Source: Rhizomys pruinosus
Lineage: Eukaryota > Chordata > Mammalia > Rodentia > Spalacidae
Assembly: GCA_009823505.1 (NCBI GenBank)
Contig: VZQC01012403.1
Location: 1,080,415 to 1,144,414, forward strand
Reading direction: 5' to 3'
DNA: 64,000 nucleotides
Shown here piece by piece: positions 1 to 10,714 of the stretch. Below the pieces are notes generated by a model. The model was not told the origin of the DNA, ran no database searches, and saw only the letters and a program-made list of their open reading frames with translations. Within the stretch, counting starts at the first letter, position 1; each line of letters starts with the position of its first letter. The translations under genes were made by a program, and so were the position numbers.

Positions 1-199
1 CTAAGTCTTTATTTTCCCCTGGGACCACATCTTTTGCAGCCATGCTTTCTTCCAGGCCTCCACTAGAATGGCCCTTTAAGCTCTGCTTATAATAGTCAAC
101 AGCCTTTCCAGCCCAAAGTTCCAAAGTCTTCCACACTTCTCCAAACATACACATGGTCAGGTTCTTCACAGCCAACACCCCACTCTCGGTACCAAAATC
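1..199 (-). mobile_element. Internal start of a truncated ERVL/MaLR-like LTR element
   Basis: Non-coding internal part of an LTR element read on the minus strand, next to the LTR at 200-659. Bases 178-194, reverse-complemented, read TGGTACCGAGAGTGGGG, a good match to a tRNA-Leu primer-binding site. The stretch at 110-199 closely resembles 30181-30293 in the complete LTR element further along, including the shared text around 'cagcccaaagttccaaa'. The element runs off the left edge of the window. Confidence 0.65.
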
Positions 200-659
200 T
201 GTATTAGTCAGGGTTCTCTAAAGAAACAGAAGCAACAGGACGAATATATAACTATATACAATTTATTGATTTGCTCACATGACGGAGCTCAACAGTAGCG
301 CCGAACTGGAGAGGCTGGGAATCCAGGGAACTGCTCAGTCTGCAAGGCTGGATGTCTCAGTAGTCCCAATCTAGTGCTGAAGGCCCGAATGGATTCCAGG
401 AGATCTGCCGGTCTCAGTACACGCTGGGATCCAAAAGGTTGATCACAGCAGCAAGACAAACTCACCAGATGAGAGAAGCAAGCCGCAGGAGAAAAGGGAC
501 CAGCTCCCACTGCTGTGGCCTTAAATACTGCCTGCCAGCAGAAGGTAACGTCCACATTTGGGGTGGGCCATACGGGTTGAGGTGGTCCAATCAGAAGACC
601 CTTTTTCTCTTATTTGTTCCTTAGTCCAGTCAAGTTGACACCCAGGATTAACCATCACA
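200..659 (-). mobile_element. 5' LTR of the truncated ERVL/MaLR-like element
   Basis: On the + strand this 460-bp block begins TGTATTAG and ends CATCACA, the TG...CA ends of an LTR. The primer-binding site lies directly to its left, so in element orientation (minus) this is the 5' LTR. It carries the 'caagttgaca' block near its right end that the other LTRs in the window share. Short open frames over it are chance. Confidence 0.65.
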
Positions 660-1199
660 GGAGGCTTTCTTGATGCTCGGTTCCTGTTGAGCTCATCCTC
701 CAATGACCCATGTTCCCACTCACCACTGCGTTCCCAGAATGGAAATGGAAGAGATAGTCATTCTGTCCCTGACAACTTTCCCAGAAGGAAAATAGGCTGG
801 GTTTGCTAAACCATCACAGAAAAGCACATGCCTATGTGTTCTTTGACGTAGACAGAATTGCAATTTCTTTCCAAGATAGACAATAAAATAGAAGTTGGGG
901 CCCTCCCTCCTGAGAGGGATGGGGTGGTTTTGCATGGTCAGGAGGCCTTGGAGCCTCATGTCTACCACGACCTTCTCCACCACTGTGGCCTCTCTGGATG
1001 CCTTCCTCGGCTTGCACCATGATGAGCACAGTTTGCAGAGAGCACAGGGACCAGGTTCTTCTAAGGGCTAAAACTGGGCCTGCTTCATCTGTGTATCTCT
1101 AGGCTCATTAGTACTTGTCCTGACCCCAACCTGGCCCTCTGGGGTTGCTGCCTCTTAATGGGGCTTGATTTGATTACTTCCCCAGACTTTTTGAAGACT
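660..1199. other. Unassigned single-copy-looking stretch
   Basis: No repeat, splice-flanked exon or convincing coding frame was recognised. Open frames of 60-90 codons on the minus strand overlap one another and show no domain. Confidence 0.5.
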
Positions 1200-1264
1200 C
1201 CCTTCCTTCCTTCCTTCCTTCCTTCCTTCCTTCCTTCCTTCCTTCCTTCCTTCCTTTCTTCTTT
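1200..1264. repeat. (TTCC)n microsatellite
   Basis: About 13 uninterrupted TTCC units followed by TTTC variants. It abuts the tail end of a minus-strand B2 and probably grew from its A-rich tail. Confidence 0.95.
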
Positions 1265-1462
1265 CTTTTACTTTATATGAATATTTCCCCAGCCTGTCTA
1301 TATGTGTGCAAAGCCTGAAGAAGCCAGAAGAGGGCGGAAGATCCCCTGGAACTGGAGTTACAGATGGTTGTTAGCAGCCATGCGGGTGCTGGGAACTGAA
1401 CTTGAGTCCTGTTACAAGAGCAGCCAGTGCTCTTATCAGATGAGACATCTCTCCAACCCACT
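1265..1462 (-). mobile_element. B2-family SINE
   Basis: Reverse complement of a B2. The diagnostic blocks are 'gccagaagagggc', 'cccctggaactggagtta', 'gggtgctgggaactgaac' and the tRNA-like head near 1450. It is diverged. Confidence 0.85.
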
Positions 1463-1695
1463 TTCCCCAGCCTTTTCTGAGGCTTCCATGGTGTGCATGC
1501 TCACCACCCACATCAGTGGTTACTGCCGTGGTCTGCCTGCCCTGCAGGTCTGAAATGTGCCTCCCAAAGATGTTTCCTCTCTGCCCGTCCCACTCATCAT
1601 AGGTCAAGATCTGCTCTAATCTGGCCAAAACCATCTTTTCAAATGTAAAAAAAAAAAAAGTCCTGCACCTTTCTTCAGCCGCCTCCTCCACCCTC

Positions 1696-3067
1696 CAACT
1701 TGAAAACCTTCCGCACAGATTGAAATCCGCAGTTTCTTTTTTTGTTGTTGAGTTTTTGTGTGTTTCATACAAAACATCTTAATCATCTTTGTACCCCCTC
1801 TCCCCATAGGTACCCTCCCAGACCCTCACACTCACGGGATTTCAGGCATTCTGTCATTTACGTTATAGCCTGTCTTAGTGTCCCCAAAAGTCCCTCAGTG
1901 CAGGTTCATACACTGGGGTCTAGTCAGTTTATACAGAGTCACTCCCATAAAGACGATCAACCCTTCCTCACCCAGCAGTAATCAGCAGCCGATTAGTTCT
2001 TTGGTTAAGAACTATTGTTCTATGCTGGGTTTGTGTCTGCTGGAGTCTGCATGGGTCTTGTGCATGCTGGTACCATTTCTGTAGGTTCATGACCAAGGTC
2101 CCAGGAGCCTGTAAAACTCTATGGGAGCTTTATCCAAGAATCCACACTCTGTAGACTCTTATTCTCTACATTTTGGCCATTTGGAGCCTTTTGTGTTTAT
2201 TGCCCTTTGTTGTACAAGGAAGTTTTGTTGATGAGAGTTGAGAGATGCATTAGTGTTCTCTCTACACTTTGTTCCACTGTTTCATGAGCCTTAGGTATAG
2301 AGGTTCCATTGTAGACAGGAGACTTAGGGTTGGGCATTACATAGACTCTTTTCTCTGTGTGCAACCAGTTGTGGAACTCCGTAATAGTTTTGTCTATTGC
2401 AAAAGAAGCTTCTTTGATGAGCAGTGACTGGAATATTTGTGAATGTAAGAATCCATAGTTAGCATATAGCAAGAAATTATATTGTCTAAGGATGTGACAG
2501 CCTTGGGGTTCTTTCTTTTTGGGGGGGTTCTTTCTAAAATCTATGACTTCTCCAGCTGTGTGTATTTGGCTATGTTTCCAGTACTACACTTGAGTTTCCT
2601 CCCACTGAGTGGGCTTGAAATCCAATTAGGTAGCTGTTGACTGCCCCCAACATAAAAGTGCCACTATTTCCCCAATATAGTTTGCTGTGCCTGTCATTGT
2701 TGTAGTTATTAGGCCTTAAAGCTGGGGTTGGACGGTCCATTGCTGCCCTCCTTGGCAGCTTACGTAGTGCTCTCCAAAGCTATGAGAGCTAGCTTTCAGG
2801 GGAATCGGCTTCCAGGTCAGTTCTAGCTCCCTTGCTCCAAATCATGTGTCCAAAGTTGGTTCTGTCTTCAGCCATAGGATCTTTCTTTCAGGTTCTGGGA
2901 GGCATTCAAGGGCTGTGGCAATAGCTTGTGTAATTTTGGGAGTCTCATGGACTCCCCTGGCCAACAACTCAAAGGGAAGTCTCTCCTATCCGGCACTGTT
3001 ACTTGTTATATAGCCTTAAGTTGTCTAACAACTTGAAAACCTCCAGCACAGATTCAAATCCATAGTT
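1696..3067. mobile_element. 1.3-kb non-coding rodent repeat between 39-bp imperfect direct repeats
   Basis: The 39-bp segments at 1696-1734 and 3029-3067 match at 34 of 39 positions and bracket about 1.3 kb. The enclosed text resembles a rodent interspersed repeat that I recall as an old LINE-1 (Lx-type) 3' UTR in reverse, but the name is unconfirmed. The flanks may be an old TSD or two copies of one repeat end. No coding frame is credible. Confidence 0.4.
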
Positions 3068-3069
3068 CT

Positions 3070-3294
3070 TAGCATGGCTCGTAAACCCTACCTTATGGCA
3101 GAGTTCCTTGAACTGCTAACAGTTCTTTTTCTTAACCTCTATTCATTCGGCCCCTCCCGTCAGTCCTTCTCCCCGCCTTTCTCCATGCTGGGTCCCTGCC
3201 CTGCCTTCACCTTTCCTGCACAGTATTTCCCTCAGCTGGCAATTATACACTCCTGAAAGTGGCTTTTAAATATGTTACCAGCTCTGGTCTGTGC
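3070..3294. other. Unassigned stretch
   Basis: No recognisable repeat or exon. The short frame at 3074-3256 has no domain. Confidence 0.4.
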
Positions 3295-3396
3295 ACTTTA
3301 TGATGGCTGAAACAATTTCTCTATTTGAACAAGATTATTGCCTCAGTGCCTGGTGAGGACTCAATATATTTGTGAATTAATTAATTAATTAATTAG
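3295..3396 (+). repeat. MIR/L2-like 3' end with (TTAA)n
   Basis: The text 'cagtgcctggtgaggactcaatatat' resembles the conserved end of ancient mammalian MIR/L2 repeats and runs into a short TTAA array. Divergence is high. Confidence 0.45.
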
Positions 3397-3879
3397 TCTT
3401 GGGGAACCATTAGCTTGCAAGGCTTGAGACCTGTCTGTGCTTCAACTCATGGAGGTTTTTAGGAAAAGCTATTCTTACCCTTGTCTGACTTATATATTGC
3501 AAATATTTTTAAAATTTTCCCAATCTATGCGTGTCCTTCGATTGCATATTACAGGATTTTTAAAATTCCAGATCTCCATAAGTTTTTAGGCCACTCATCC
3601 TTCAATATTTCCCTTGGAGTTTCTGTCTTTGTTTGGAATGTTTCAGGATAAACTTGTGGCTGTTGAGGAAGCCCCTTTCTTCAGAAACAATCTTCTGATA
3701 AGTAAACTTTGCATGCTCTGACCAAATTCCACAGAGGAGAATAAGTGTCCTGGGTGCTCTGTGAGTGTGTGGAGCCTGCTTCTTACTGCAGGGTCCGGAG
3801 AGAATGCTCATGAGTGGGAGCAAGTCTTTTCTGTGGCTTTGTTCTTGAGATTTTTCCCATAAGAAAGTAAATTAACATT

Positions 3880-3955
3880 AGCTGGATGCCCTCCGTTCTC
3901 CAGGCATTTTAGGTTGTACTTATTTAATTCTCACAACTATACTAAAATAAAGTAG
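3880..3955 (+). repeat. MIR-like ancient SINE, split by a B1
   Basis: The 'aattctcacaactatac' region followed by 'gctaccattttaaaagg' resembles the MIR core. It is interrupted by the B1 at 3972-4155 and resumes around 4160. Confidence 0.45.
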
Positions 3956-3968
3956 CATTGCTACCATT

Positions 3969-4019
<51 letters not shown>

Positions 4020-4171
4020 TTTTGGTCTTTTTGAGACAGGGTCTCCCTGTAGCCCCAGCTGTCCTGGAACCCCTTCTATAGACCAGGCTGGCCTTGAACT
4101 CACAGAGATCCACCTGCCTCTGCTAGGATTAAAGGCGTGCGCCACCACACCCGGCCATTGCTACCATTTTA
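3956..4171 (-). mobile_element. B1 SINE with (ATTT)n tail and 16-bp TSD
   Basis: The TSD CATTGCTACCATTTTA occurs at 3956-3971 and 4156-4171. Between them is a minus-strand B1: the expanded ATTT tail, then 'gagacagggtctccctgtag', 'accaggctggccttgaact' and 'aggattaaaggcgtgcgcc'. The tail has grown into a 50-bp microsatellite. Confidence 0.95.
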
Positions 4172-4353
4172 AAAGGTGTGGAAGGAGAATCTTCAGTGTC
4201 CTGACAATATGTGATAGGATCGACGTTCCAAGCTTTTGCTTGTTCCTAACGCAAGACTAGTATGACCTCTTCAAATGACCCTGCAGGTATCCAGGGGAGC
4301 TATAGATCTTTAGAATGATAAAATGCAATGATATTTAAGGAAGTGTTCACATG

Positions 4354-4576
4354 TGACTGGGGAGATGGCTCAGTGGTTAAGAGCACTAGCTACTCTTGCA
4401 GAGAACCCAGGTTTGATTCCCAGCAGCCACATGGCAGATAACAACTGTTCATATCTCCAATTTCAGGGGATCTGATGCCCCTCTGACCTCCATGGGCATT
4501 GCATGACATTAGTGCACTTACACATATGCACAGACAATACACTCATACACATAAAATAAAAATAGTAAATAAATGT
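4354..4576 (+). mobile_element. B2-family SINE
   Basis: Starts 'gactggggagatggctcagtgg' (tRNA-like head with A box), contains the B-box region 'ggtttgattcccagcag', and ends in 'cacataaaataaaaatag'. Confidence 0.92.
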
Positions 4577-5043
4577 GTGTTTTTACAATATTTCAAAAAC
4601 AAGTTTTATTGAATATGCTTCCAAATCAAATAATAACATTAAAACTATGTACACATAGTTGTCATTTAAGCTAATTATGGTTTCTAAAGTTTCCTTAAAC
4701 ATTACATTATCAAATATCAGACTATTTTTCCTTAAAGAATTACAGAGGTGAGTTTCTGAGGTCTCTGGTCACAAAATCTTAATCAATCAATCAATCAATC
4801 ACTATGTAACTTTGTGACCATTTTCTTTCTTTTATTTGTAAGCATTTAAAACCAACCTTCTTAGAATGATTCAAGCATACACTACAAAATTGTTCATTAT
4901 GGCTACCAGGTTGTACATTAGATTCTCAGGGTTTACTCATTTTGTGTAACTAAAATTTTGTAGCTTTTATCAAGAAACTCATTTCCTGCTTCTACTGTAT
5001 AAAGCCATCCCCATATAACCTTGATTTATGTGTGCTTTGCTAT
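4577..5043. repeat. AT-rich stretch with an old LINE-1 3'-end-like part
   Basis: The part around 4900-5040 ('gtttactcattttgtgtaac', 'actcatttcctgc') resembles the 3' end of ancient mammalian LINE-1 families. The identification is from memory. A short (TCAA)n lies at 4779-4800. No exon seen. Confidence 0.4.
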
Positions 5044-5317
5044 AAAACACCATATCCGGGCTGGAGAGATAGCCTAGCGGTTAAGAGCACCGACGCTCTT
5101 GCAGAGGACCCGGGTTCGATCCCCAGCACCCACATGGCGGCTAAGAACCGTCTGTAACTCCAATTCCAGGAGAACTCCAGTTCCAGGGGAATCCAACGCC
5201 CTCTTCTGACCTCCGCGGCATTGCACGACACGGGTGCACAGACCTGCATGCAAACAATACATTCATACACATACAAAAATAAATAATAAAAAAAAAAAAT
5301 TTTAAAACACCATATCC
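5044..5317 (+). mobile_element. B2-family SINE with 14-bp TSD
   Basis: The TSD AAAACACCATATCC occurs at 5044-5057 and 5304-5317. The enclosed B2 (5058-5303) carries a local duplication in its body ('ccaggagaactccagttccagg') shared with the copies at 15456, 22425 and 44932. These four form one subfamily. Confidence 0.95.
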
Positions 5318-5511
5318 TTAGTCAGTACATTGTTACTTCATTAGCATCAAATTCACAGCTAAGAGCTCATACTGTATGCTTTCAACAAAGCTTATAAACA
5401 ATGTGTTTTCTACTTAAAGCATGTCACAGCCTTCTTGCACTCCAGTACTATAAACAGCACTTCAACTCTGTGCTTCGGGTGCATCTATCCCAATCATTAA
5501 TCTGGATTAAT

Positions 5512-5620
5512 ATTTAATTATTTATTAATTATTTTATTATTATATATTATTATATATTGTTATATATTATTATATATTAATTATTAATTATTAATATTAA
5601 TATTAATAATAATTAATATC
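5512..5620. repeat. AT-rich (TTA/TAA)n low-complexity tract
   Basis: Nearly pure A/T with repeated 'tattatatatta' units. It sits at the tail end of the minus-strand LINE-1 fragment that follows. Confidence 0.9.
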
Positions 5621-6745
5621 CACTCATCAGTTGAGGGACACCTGGGCTGCTTCCAGCTCTTCACTATTGTGAAAAGAGCAGTAATAAACATGGCTGTGCA
5701 TGGATCTCTCTTGTAGGATGAATCATTTGGGTGCACACCTAGGAGTGGTATGATTGGGAAAAATTGTAGGTTCATTTTTAGTTTTTTAAGAGTTCTCCAC
5801 ACTGCTTTTCATAGGGGTTGCACAAGTTTGCAGCCCACCAGCAGTGAATGAGTGTTCCACACCCTCTCCACCATTTGGTATCCTTTGTTTTCTTGATCAT
5901 AGCCAATCTTACAGGTGTAAGATGAAGTCTTAAAATGGTTTTGATTTGTTTTTCCTTAATTACTAATAATATTGAACACTTTTTAAGATGTGTCTGAGCC
6001 TTCTTCTCTTGAGAAGTCTCTGTTCAGATCTTTGCTCCATCTTTTGATTGGGTCATATGTTTTCTTGGTCCTTTGTTTTCTGAGTAATTTATATACTCTG
6101 GATGTTAAACCTCTGTCAGATGTGTCACTGGTGAAGATTTGATCCCACTCTGTGGGTCTTCTCTTCACTTCTTTGTTTCTTTTGCTATAGGGAAGCTTTT
6201 TAGTTTAATGAGGCTCCACTTGTTGATTGTTGACTTTAATTCCGTGCAACTGCTGTCTGATTTAGAAAGTCTTTTCCTACACCTATATCTTGTAGGTTAC
6301 CGGCAATATTTTCTCCTAACATTTTCAGAGTTTCAGGTTTCACATTAAGGTCTTTAATCCATTTAGGACTGACTTTTGTATAAGGCAAAAGGTAGGAGGG
6401 GGTTAATTTCATTCTACTACAAGTGGTGATCCAGTTTTGCCAGCACCATTTGCTGAAGATGCTGCCTTTCTTTCATTGAGTATTTTTGGCTCCTTTGTCA
6501 AATATCAGGTGGCTGAAATTGTATGTACTCAAGTTTGGGTCTTTGATTTTATTCCATTGATCTACGGGTCTATTTTTGTGCCAGTACCATGCTGTTTTTA
6601 TGACTATAGCTCTGTAGTAGAGATTGAAATCTGATATAGTAATTCCCCCTGCATTACTCTTTGTGCTCAGGGTTGCTTTGGCTATCCAGGGTCTTTTGTT
6701 TTTCCATATGAATTTTAGATTTTTTTTCTAATTCTATGAAAATAA
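5600..6745 (-). mobile_element. LINE-1 ORF2 C-terminal fragment (dead)
   Basis: Minus-strand translation gives recognisable ORF2 C-terminal text in broken frames: 'RRPTEWDQIF', 'YKLLRKQRTKKTYDP', 'PIIPLLGVHP' and 'TALFTIVKSW'. It starts within the region after the RT core, so the copy is 5' truncated, and frameshifts break it. A B2 abuts its upstream end. Confidence 0.9.
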
Positions 6746-6961
6746 TTATTTATTATTTTTTGTGTGTATGAGTGTACTGTCTGCATGTAGGCTGGTGCAC
6801 CAGTGTCATGCAATACCTTGGAGGTCAGAAGAGGGCATCAGATTCCCCTGGAACTGGAGTTAAAGATGGTTCTTAGCTGCCATGTGGGTGCTGGGAATCC
6901 AACCTGGGTCCTCTGCAAGAGCAGTCAGTGCTCTTAACCACTGAGCCACCTCTCCAGCCCC
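6746..6961 (-). mobile_element. B2-family SINE
   Basis: Reverse-complement B2: 'ggtcagaagagggcatcaga', 'gggtgctgggaatcc', ending at the tRNA-like head 'accactgagccacctctcca'. Confidence 0.93.
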
Positions 6962-7424
6962 GATAATATAATTTTTTAAAAAAAGTGTCCACAGCGTTAG
7001 AACAAATGGGGATTGGACATAGGGGACTGATCCAGTGCTTAAGGTTGAATAACCAATACCTAGCAGAGAGCTAAGCAAACATAAAAGCAAGATAAACTCC
7101 AGGAAAACAAATGTGAAAGGAGATCAATTATGATGGCATGGCAGGTGGCTCAAAGGGAATAGCCATCAGCAGTGCTAGTGCTCGGAGTTCTGTAATGGCT
7201 CTAATCCAATTCACAATATAACTATATGGGAACAGCTGGAGGGTGCTGCCATGAGCAAGGAGGATGCTTGTGGGTAGTAAGGGTATGTGAGGGAAAGAAA
7301 CAAAGCCCTCTTCCATAGTGAAAAAGTCAATAGAGAGCACTTAGAAAAGGAGAATCACAAAGCGTCAATAAGTGAATACTATTTAGAAATACCGAGATAT
7401 TCCCATGGGGGGTGAAATAACTAT
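6962..7424. other. Unassigned stretch
   Basis: No repeat family or exon recognised. Minus-strand frames at 7128-7340 and 7327-7521 have no domain. Confidence 0.4.
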
Positions 7425-7851
7425 AGTCATGTGTCCCCTGTGACAGGGATGCATCATTAGGTGATGTCATCACTCTGCCAACATCACACACAGAAACCTG
7501 AGGGCACAGCTGAGGAGACACCTAAGCTCTGTGGCACACCTCTGTCTATTGTTTCTGGGCCACAAAGCTGTACAATATCTTACAATATATTGCAGGCAAT
7601 TCTAGTACAATTCATGTATCTAAATACAGAAAAGGTCTAATAAAATACAGCTTGGGAGATAAACATGTACAGCTGTATGGTAGAGCTTGTCAGGGTCGGA
7701 AGTTGCTCTGGGTAAGTCAATGTGTAACTAGAGGTGAGTGTGGAGGTGCAGGACGTCACTGCACACTACTGACACTGGGTTTCTGAACATTATTTTCCCC
7801 TCTCCAATAATAGGTTAATCTTAACTTACCATAGCTTTTTTGCTTTATAAA

Positions 7852-7950
7852 TTTTTTTTGAGACGGTTTCTCTATGTAGCTCTGGCTGGCCTAGAACTTG
7901 CTATGTAGACCAGGCTGGCCTCCAACTCGACCTGCCTCTGCCCACCCACT
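7852..7950 (-). mobile_element. B1 SINE fragment
   Basis: 'gagacggtttctctatgtag', 'accaggctggcctccaactc' and 'cgacctgcctctgccca' on the reverse strand. The 5' head is missing. Confidence 0.85.
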
Positions 7951-8066
7951 GCTTAAATCACTTTTAGACTTTTAAATTTTATACATATTTTTACTCTTTT
8001 GATAACTTTAAAAACAAATACACTATAAAACTGTACCAGAATATTCTTTTTATCCTTATTGTATAA

Positions 8067-8082
8067 GCTTTTTCAAGGTTTT

Positions 8083-8121
<39 letters not shown>

Positions 8122-8268
8122 TTGAGACAGGGTCTCCCTGTAGCCCCAGCTGTCCTGGAACTCACTATGTAGACCAGGCTGGCCTTGAACTTACAGAGAT
8201 CCGCCTGCCTCTGCCTCCCGAGTGCTGGGATTAAAGGTGTACACCACCACGCCTGGCACTTTTTCAAG
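8067..8268 (-). mobile_element. B1 SINE with (GTT)n tail and TSD
   Basis: TSD CTTTTTCAAG at 8068-8077 and 8259-8268. The tail is an expanded GTT array (8083-8120), followed by a full minus-strand B1 ending 'gtgtacaccaccacgcctgg'. Confidence 0.93.
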
Positions 8269-8541
8269 TTTTAACTTTTTAAATAAAATAGTTTATTTTT
8301 AATATTTTATTTGTTATTTTTATTTTATGTGTATGAGTATATTGCCTGCATGTATGTAAGTGAACCTGTGGTGTACAGTGCCCAAGGACATCAGAAGAGG
8401 GTGTTGGATCCCCTAGAACTGGAATTACAGATGGTTGTTAGCCACCATGTGGGTGCTGGGAATCGAACCTGGGTCCTATGAAAGAGCAGCCAGTGCTCTT
8501 AACTGCTGAGCCATTTCTCCAGCCCCTCAAGTTTTAACTTT
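8264..8541 (-). mobile_element. B2-family SINE with 15-bp TSD
   Basis: TSD TCAAGTTTTAACTTT at 8264-8278 and 8527-8541. The enclosed B2 is full length in reverse, with 'agaactggaattacagatgg' and the tRNA-like head at 8505-8525. Confidence 0.94.
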
Positions 8542-8799
8542 GACACTCCAGGCATTTTACTAAAAACTAACGCACAAACACACACACCAGCCTACACAGA
8601 ACAGGATCATGAATATGACTGGCTTCTACTGTTTTACAATTATCTTTTTAAAAAATAAGTAGATCTATACTCTAAATAATGATTAGAAATATAGTATATT
8701 AAATACATAACTAACGTTATCATTATCAAGTATTATGTACCATATACAGTTGTACATCATATTCTTTTTCTGTACATGTGGGAGTCCCTATTTGTATTT

Positions 8800-8952
8800 G
8801 CACCGTGTGTGTGTGTTGCCTGCAGAGGCCAGAAGAGGGCATCAGATCCCCTGGAGTTTGAATTTCTGGCAGGAATGAGCTATCTTATGGGTGCTGGGAA
8901 CCTAATGGGGGTCTCTGCAAGAGCAGCCAGCTGAGCCCATGTCTCTGACCCT
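8800..8952 (-). mobile_element. B2-family SINE, diverged and partial
   Basis: Reverse-strand B2 body 'aggccagaagagggcatcag' and 'gggtgctgggaacct', with deletions in the head region. Confidence 0.75.
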
Positions 8953-9110
8953 ATGCTTTCTGTACTTTTATACAACTGACAGCAAAATAGGTTTGCTAAC
9001 ACCAGCATCAGCACAGACAGATTAACAATGTATTGTGCACAATCTTATGATAGTTAGGATGTCACAGACTTTGAAGAATTTTCAGCTTCATAAAATAGCA
9101 TAAGACCACC

Positions 9111-9624
9111 ATCTACATGTGCGCCCCCCGTTGACCAAACCAGTGTTATCTAGCACATGACCACATAAAGATCTATACAAACAGATGCCTCTGGGGTATG
9201 GATAGAAGAGGGGAACGTAGGCTCATGGGTCATGTTCAAGGCTTGTGAGATGACTTAAGACATTGTCAGGGAATGATAATCCAGGGAGTTATGTGACTCA
9301 TACCAGCTGACTGGGGACTTGCTCAGAGTTCTGGAAGTTTCTGCTCTGAAGGGCCACCACTCCCCTCTGATTGCTCAGCTCTGAGTGGCGTGACTTCCCA
9401 GAATATGTCCATAATGACCCAAGTAGGCCAGATGCACTGAGGGTCCCCCAGGAGAGATCATATTCATGGCCCTGAGAGTGAAGCCACAAAGAGATGTGAT
9501 CAGGTAGGTGATACAGCAGCTGGCTTTGCCTGTGTCTAACTCAGTGAGGGGCTCGATGGCAGCAGAGGGTTCAGTGAGCTATGCCAAGGAGGGGTATGTG
9601 AGAGTCACTCCTGGAGGGGAGAGC
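9111..9624. other. Unassigned stretch
   Basis: No recognisable repeat or exon. Short frames on both strands overlap and lack domains. Confidence 0.4.
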
Positions 9625-10078
9625 CAGGGTGTTCTAGTATCATACTATTGCTTGATAAAACACTCTAACCAGAAGCGACTTAGGGCGGAAGAGTTTATTT
9701 CATCGTACACATGGGGGCCACAGTCCATTATCGAGGAACCTGAAAACAAGAACTGCTTCCTACTCTACATGCCATTACCTCTGAACTCACAACCAAGGGA
9801 GCACATCACCATGGCAGGATGCTGCTTTGCCAGAGTGCTCTCAGGCTCCCTCGTGCTTAACTAGGTTCCTTCTACAGCCCGGGACCACCCGCTTAGGTAT
9901 GTATGGTGTTCTCCACGTTGGACTGGACCCTCCTGCACAGGACCGTTAATAATCAAGACAATCCGCCACAGATGTGCCCATGGGCCAGTCTGCTCTAGGC
10001 AGTCCTCAGCTGAGGCTTTCCTCTCAGATGGCTCTAGGCCATGTCAAGTTGACAGTTAAAGCTAACTAGGACACAGGG
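9625..10078 (-). mobile_element. Solo ERVL/MaLR-like LTR with 5-bp TSD
   Basis: A 444-bp LTR at 9630-10073 begins TGTTCTAG and ends TAGGACA on the + strand, flanked by the 5-bp duplication CAGGG (9625-9629 and 10074-10078). Its text aligns with the LTRs at 28760 and 49320 ('ataaaacactctaacc', 'caatcaagacaatcc', 'catgtcaagttgacag'). With no internal region on either side it is a solo LTR, presumably formed by LTR-LTR recombination. Confidence 0.85.
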
Positions 10079-10455
10079 TGTTGCTTGGAACTCAGTCAGG
10101 GAACAGAGGCCTCACAGACGGGAGCCTAAAGAAAGAAGGGAGGGCCTGGGACTCCTTCTAGCAGCTATCTCCTCACATCCAGCCCGGACCTGGTCCCCTT
10201 GCTGGTGGCTGATTCCTCCCCTGATGCCCGAGGTGGCCAAGCCTGGACGTATTCCATTGCTGCCTGAGACCTCACCTCACACAGAGAATACCCCATCGCT
10301 TGAATGTGCTGTCCAGAAATTTTCTCAGAACTAATATAAAATTACAAAAGCTCTTGGATCAACAATAAGTCCAGGAAAACCCCAAGGAACCAGATTAGAA
10401 GGGATAAAAGCTCCCAATTTGAGGATCTTTGAATGACAATGCCCTCAAAGCACAT
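10079..10455. other. Unassigned stretch
   Basis: Mixed-composition sequence with no recognised repeat, exon or motif. Confidence 0.4.
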
Positions 10456-10690
10456 TGTAAATAGATTTTTTTTTGTATGTGTATGAATGTACTGTCTGCA
10501 TGTAGGTTTGTGCACCCGTGTCGTGCAATGCCGCGGAGGTCAGAAGAGGGTCTCAGATTCTCCTGGAATTGGAGTTACAGACGGTTCTTAGCCGCCATGT
10601 GGGTGCTGGGGATCGAACCCGGGTCCTCTGCAAGAGCAGTCGGTGCTCTTAGCCTCTCTGCTATCTCTCCAGCCCTGTAAATAGATTTTT
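10456..10690 (-). mobile_element. B2-family SINE with 15-bp TSD
   Basis: TSD TGTAAATAGATTTTT at 10456-10470 and 10676-10690. The enclosed reverse B2 is well conserved ('cgtgcaatgccgcggaggtc', 'gatcgaacccgggtcctctg') and retains several CpGs, which suggests a young copy. Confidence 0.95.
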
Positions 10691-10714
10691 TAAATGCTGC
10701 TTATGGCTTTCATT

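Larger units (their letters stand above)
7425..9110. mobile_element. Ancient DNA-transposon relic, split by four SINEs
   Basis: Segments at 7425-7850, 7951-8066, 8527-8790 and 8960-9110 match in order the text I recall for one old mammalian mariner/Tigger-class transposon, for example 'gaagttgctctgggtaagtc', 'tcatgaatatgactg', 'ttatcaagtattatgtacc' and 'aggtttgctaacaccagcat'. The class call is from memory. B1 copies at 7852 and 8078 and B2 copies at 8279 and 8800 inserted later. No transposase frame survives. Confidence 0.6.

Noticed and set aside
4354..4430. tRNA gene suggested by A- and B-box-like text in B2 heads (also in all other B2 copies)
   Set aside because: These are tRNA-derived SINE heads followed by the B2 body and A-rich tail, not functional tRNA genes.
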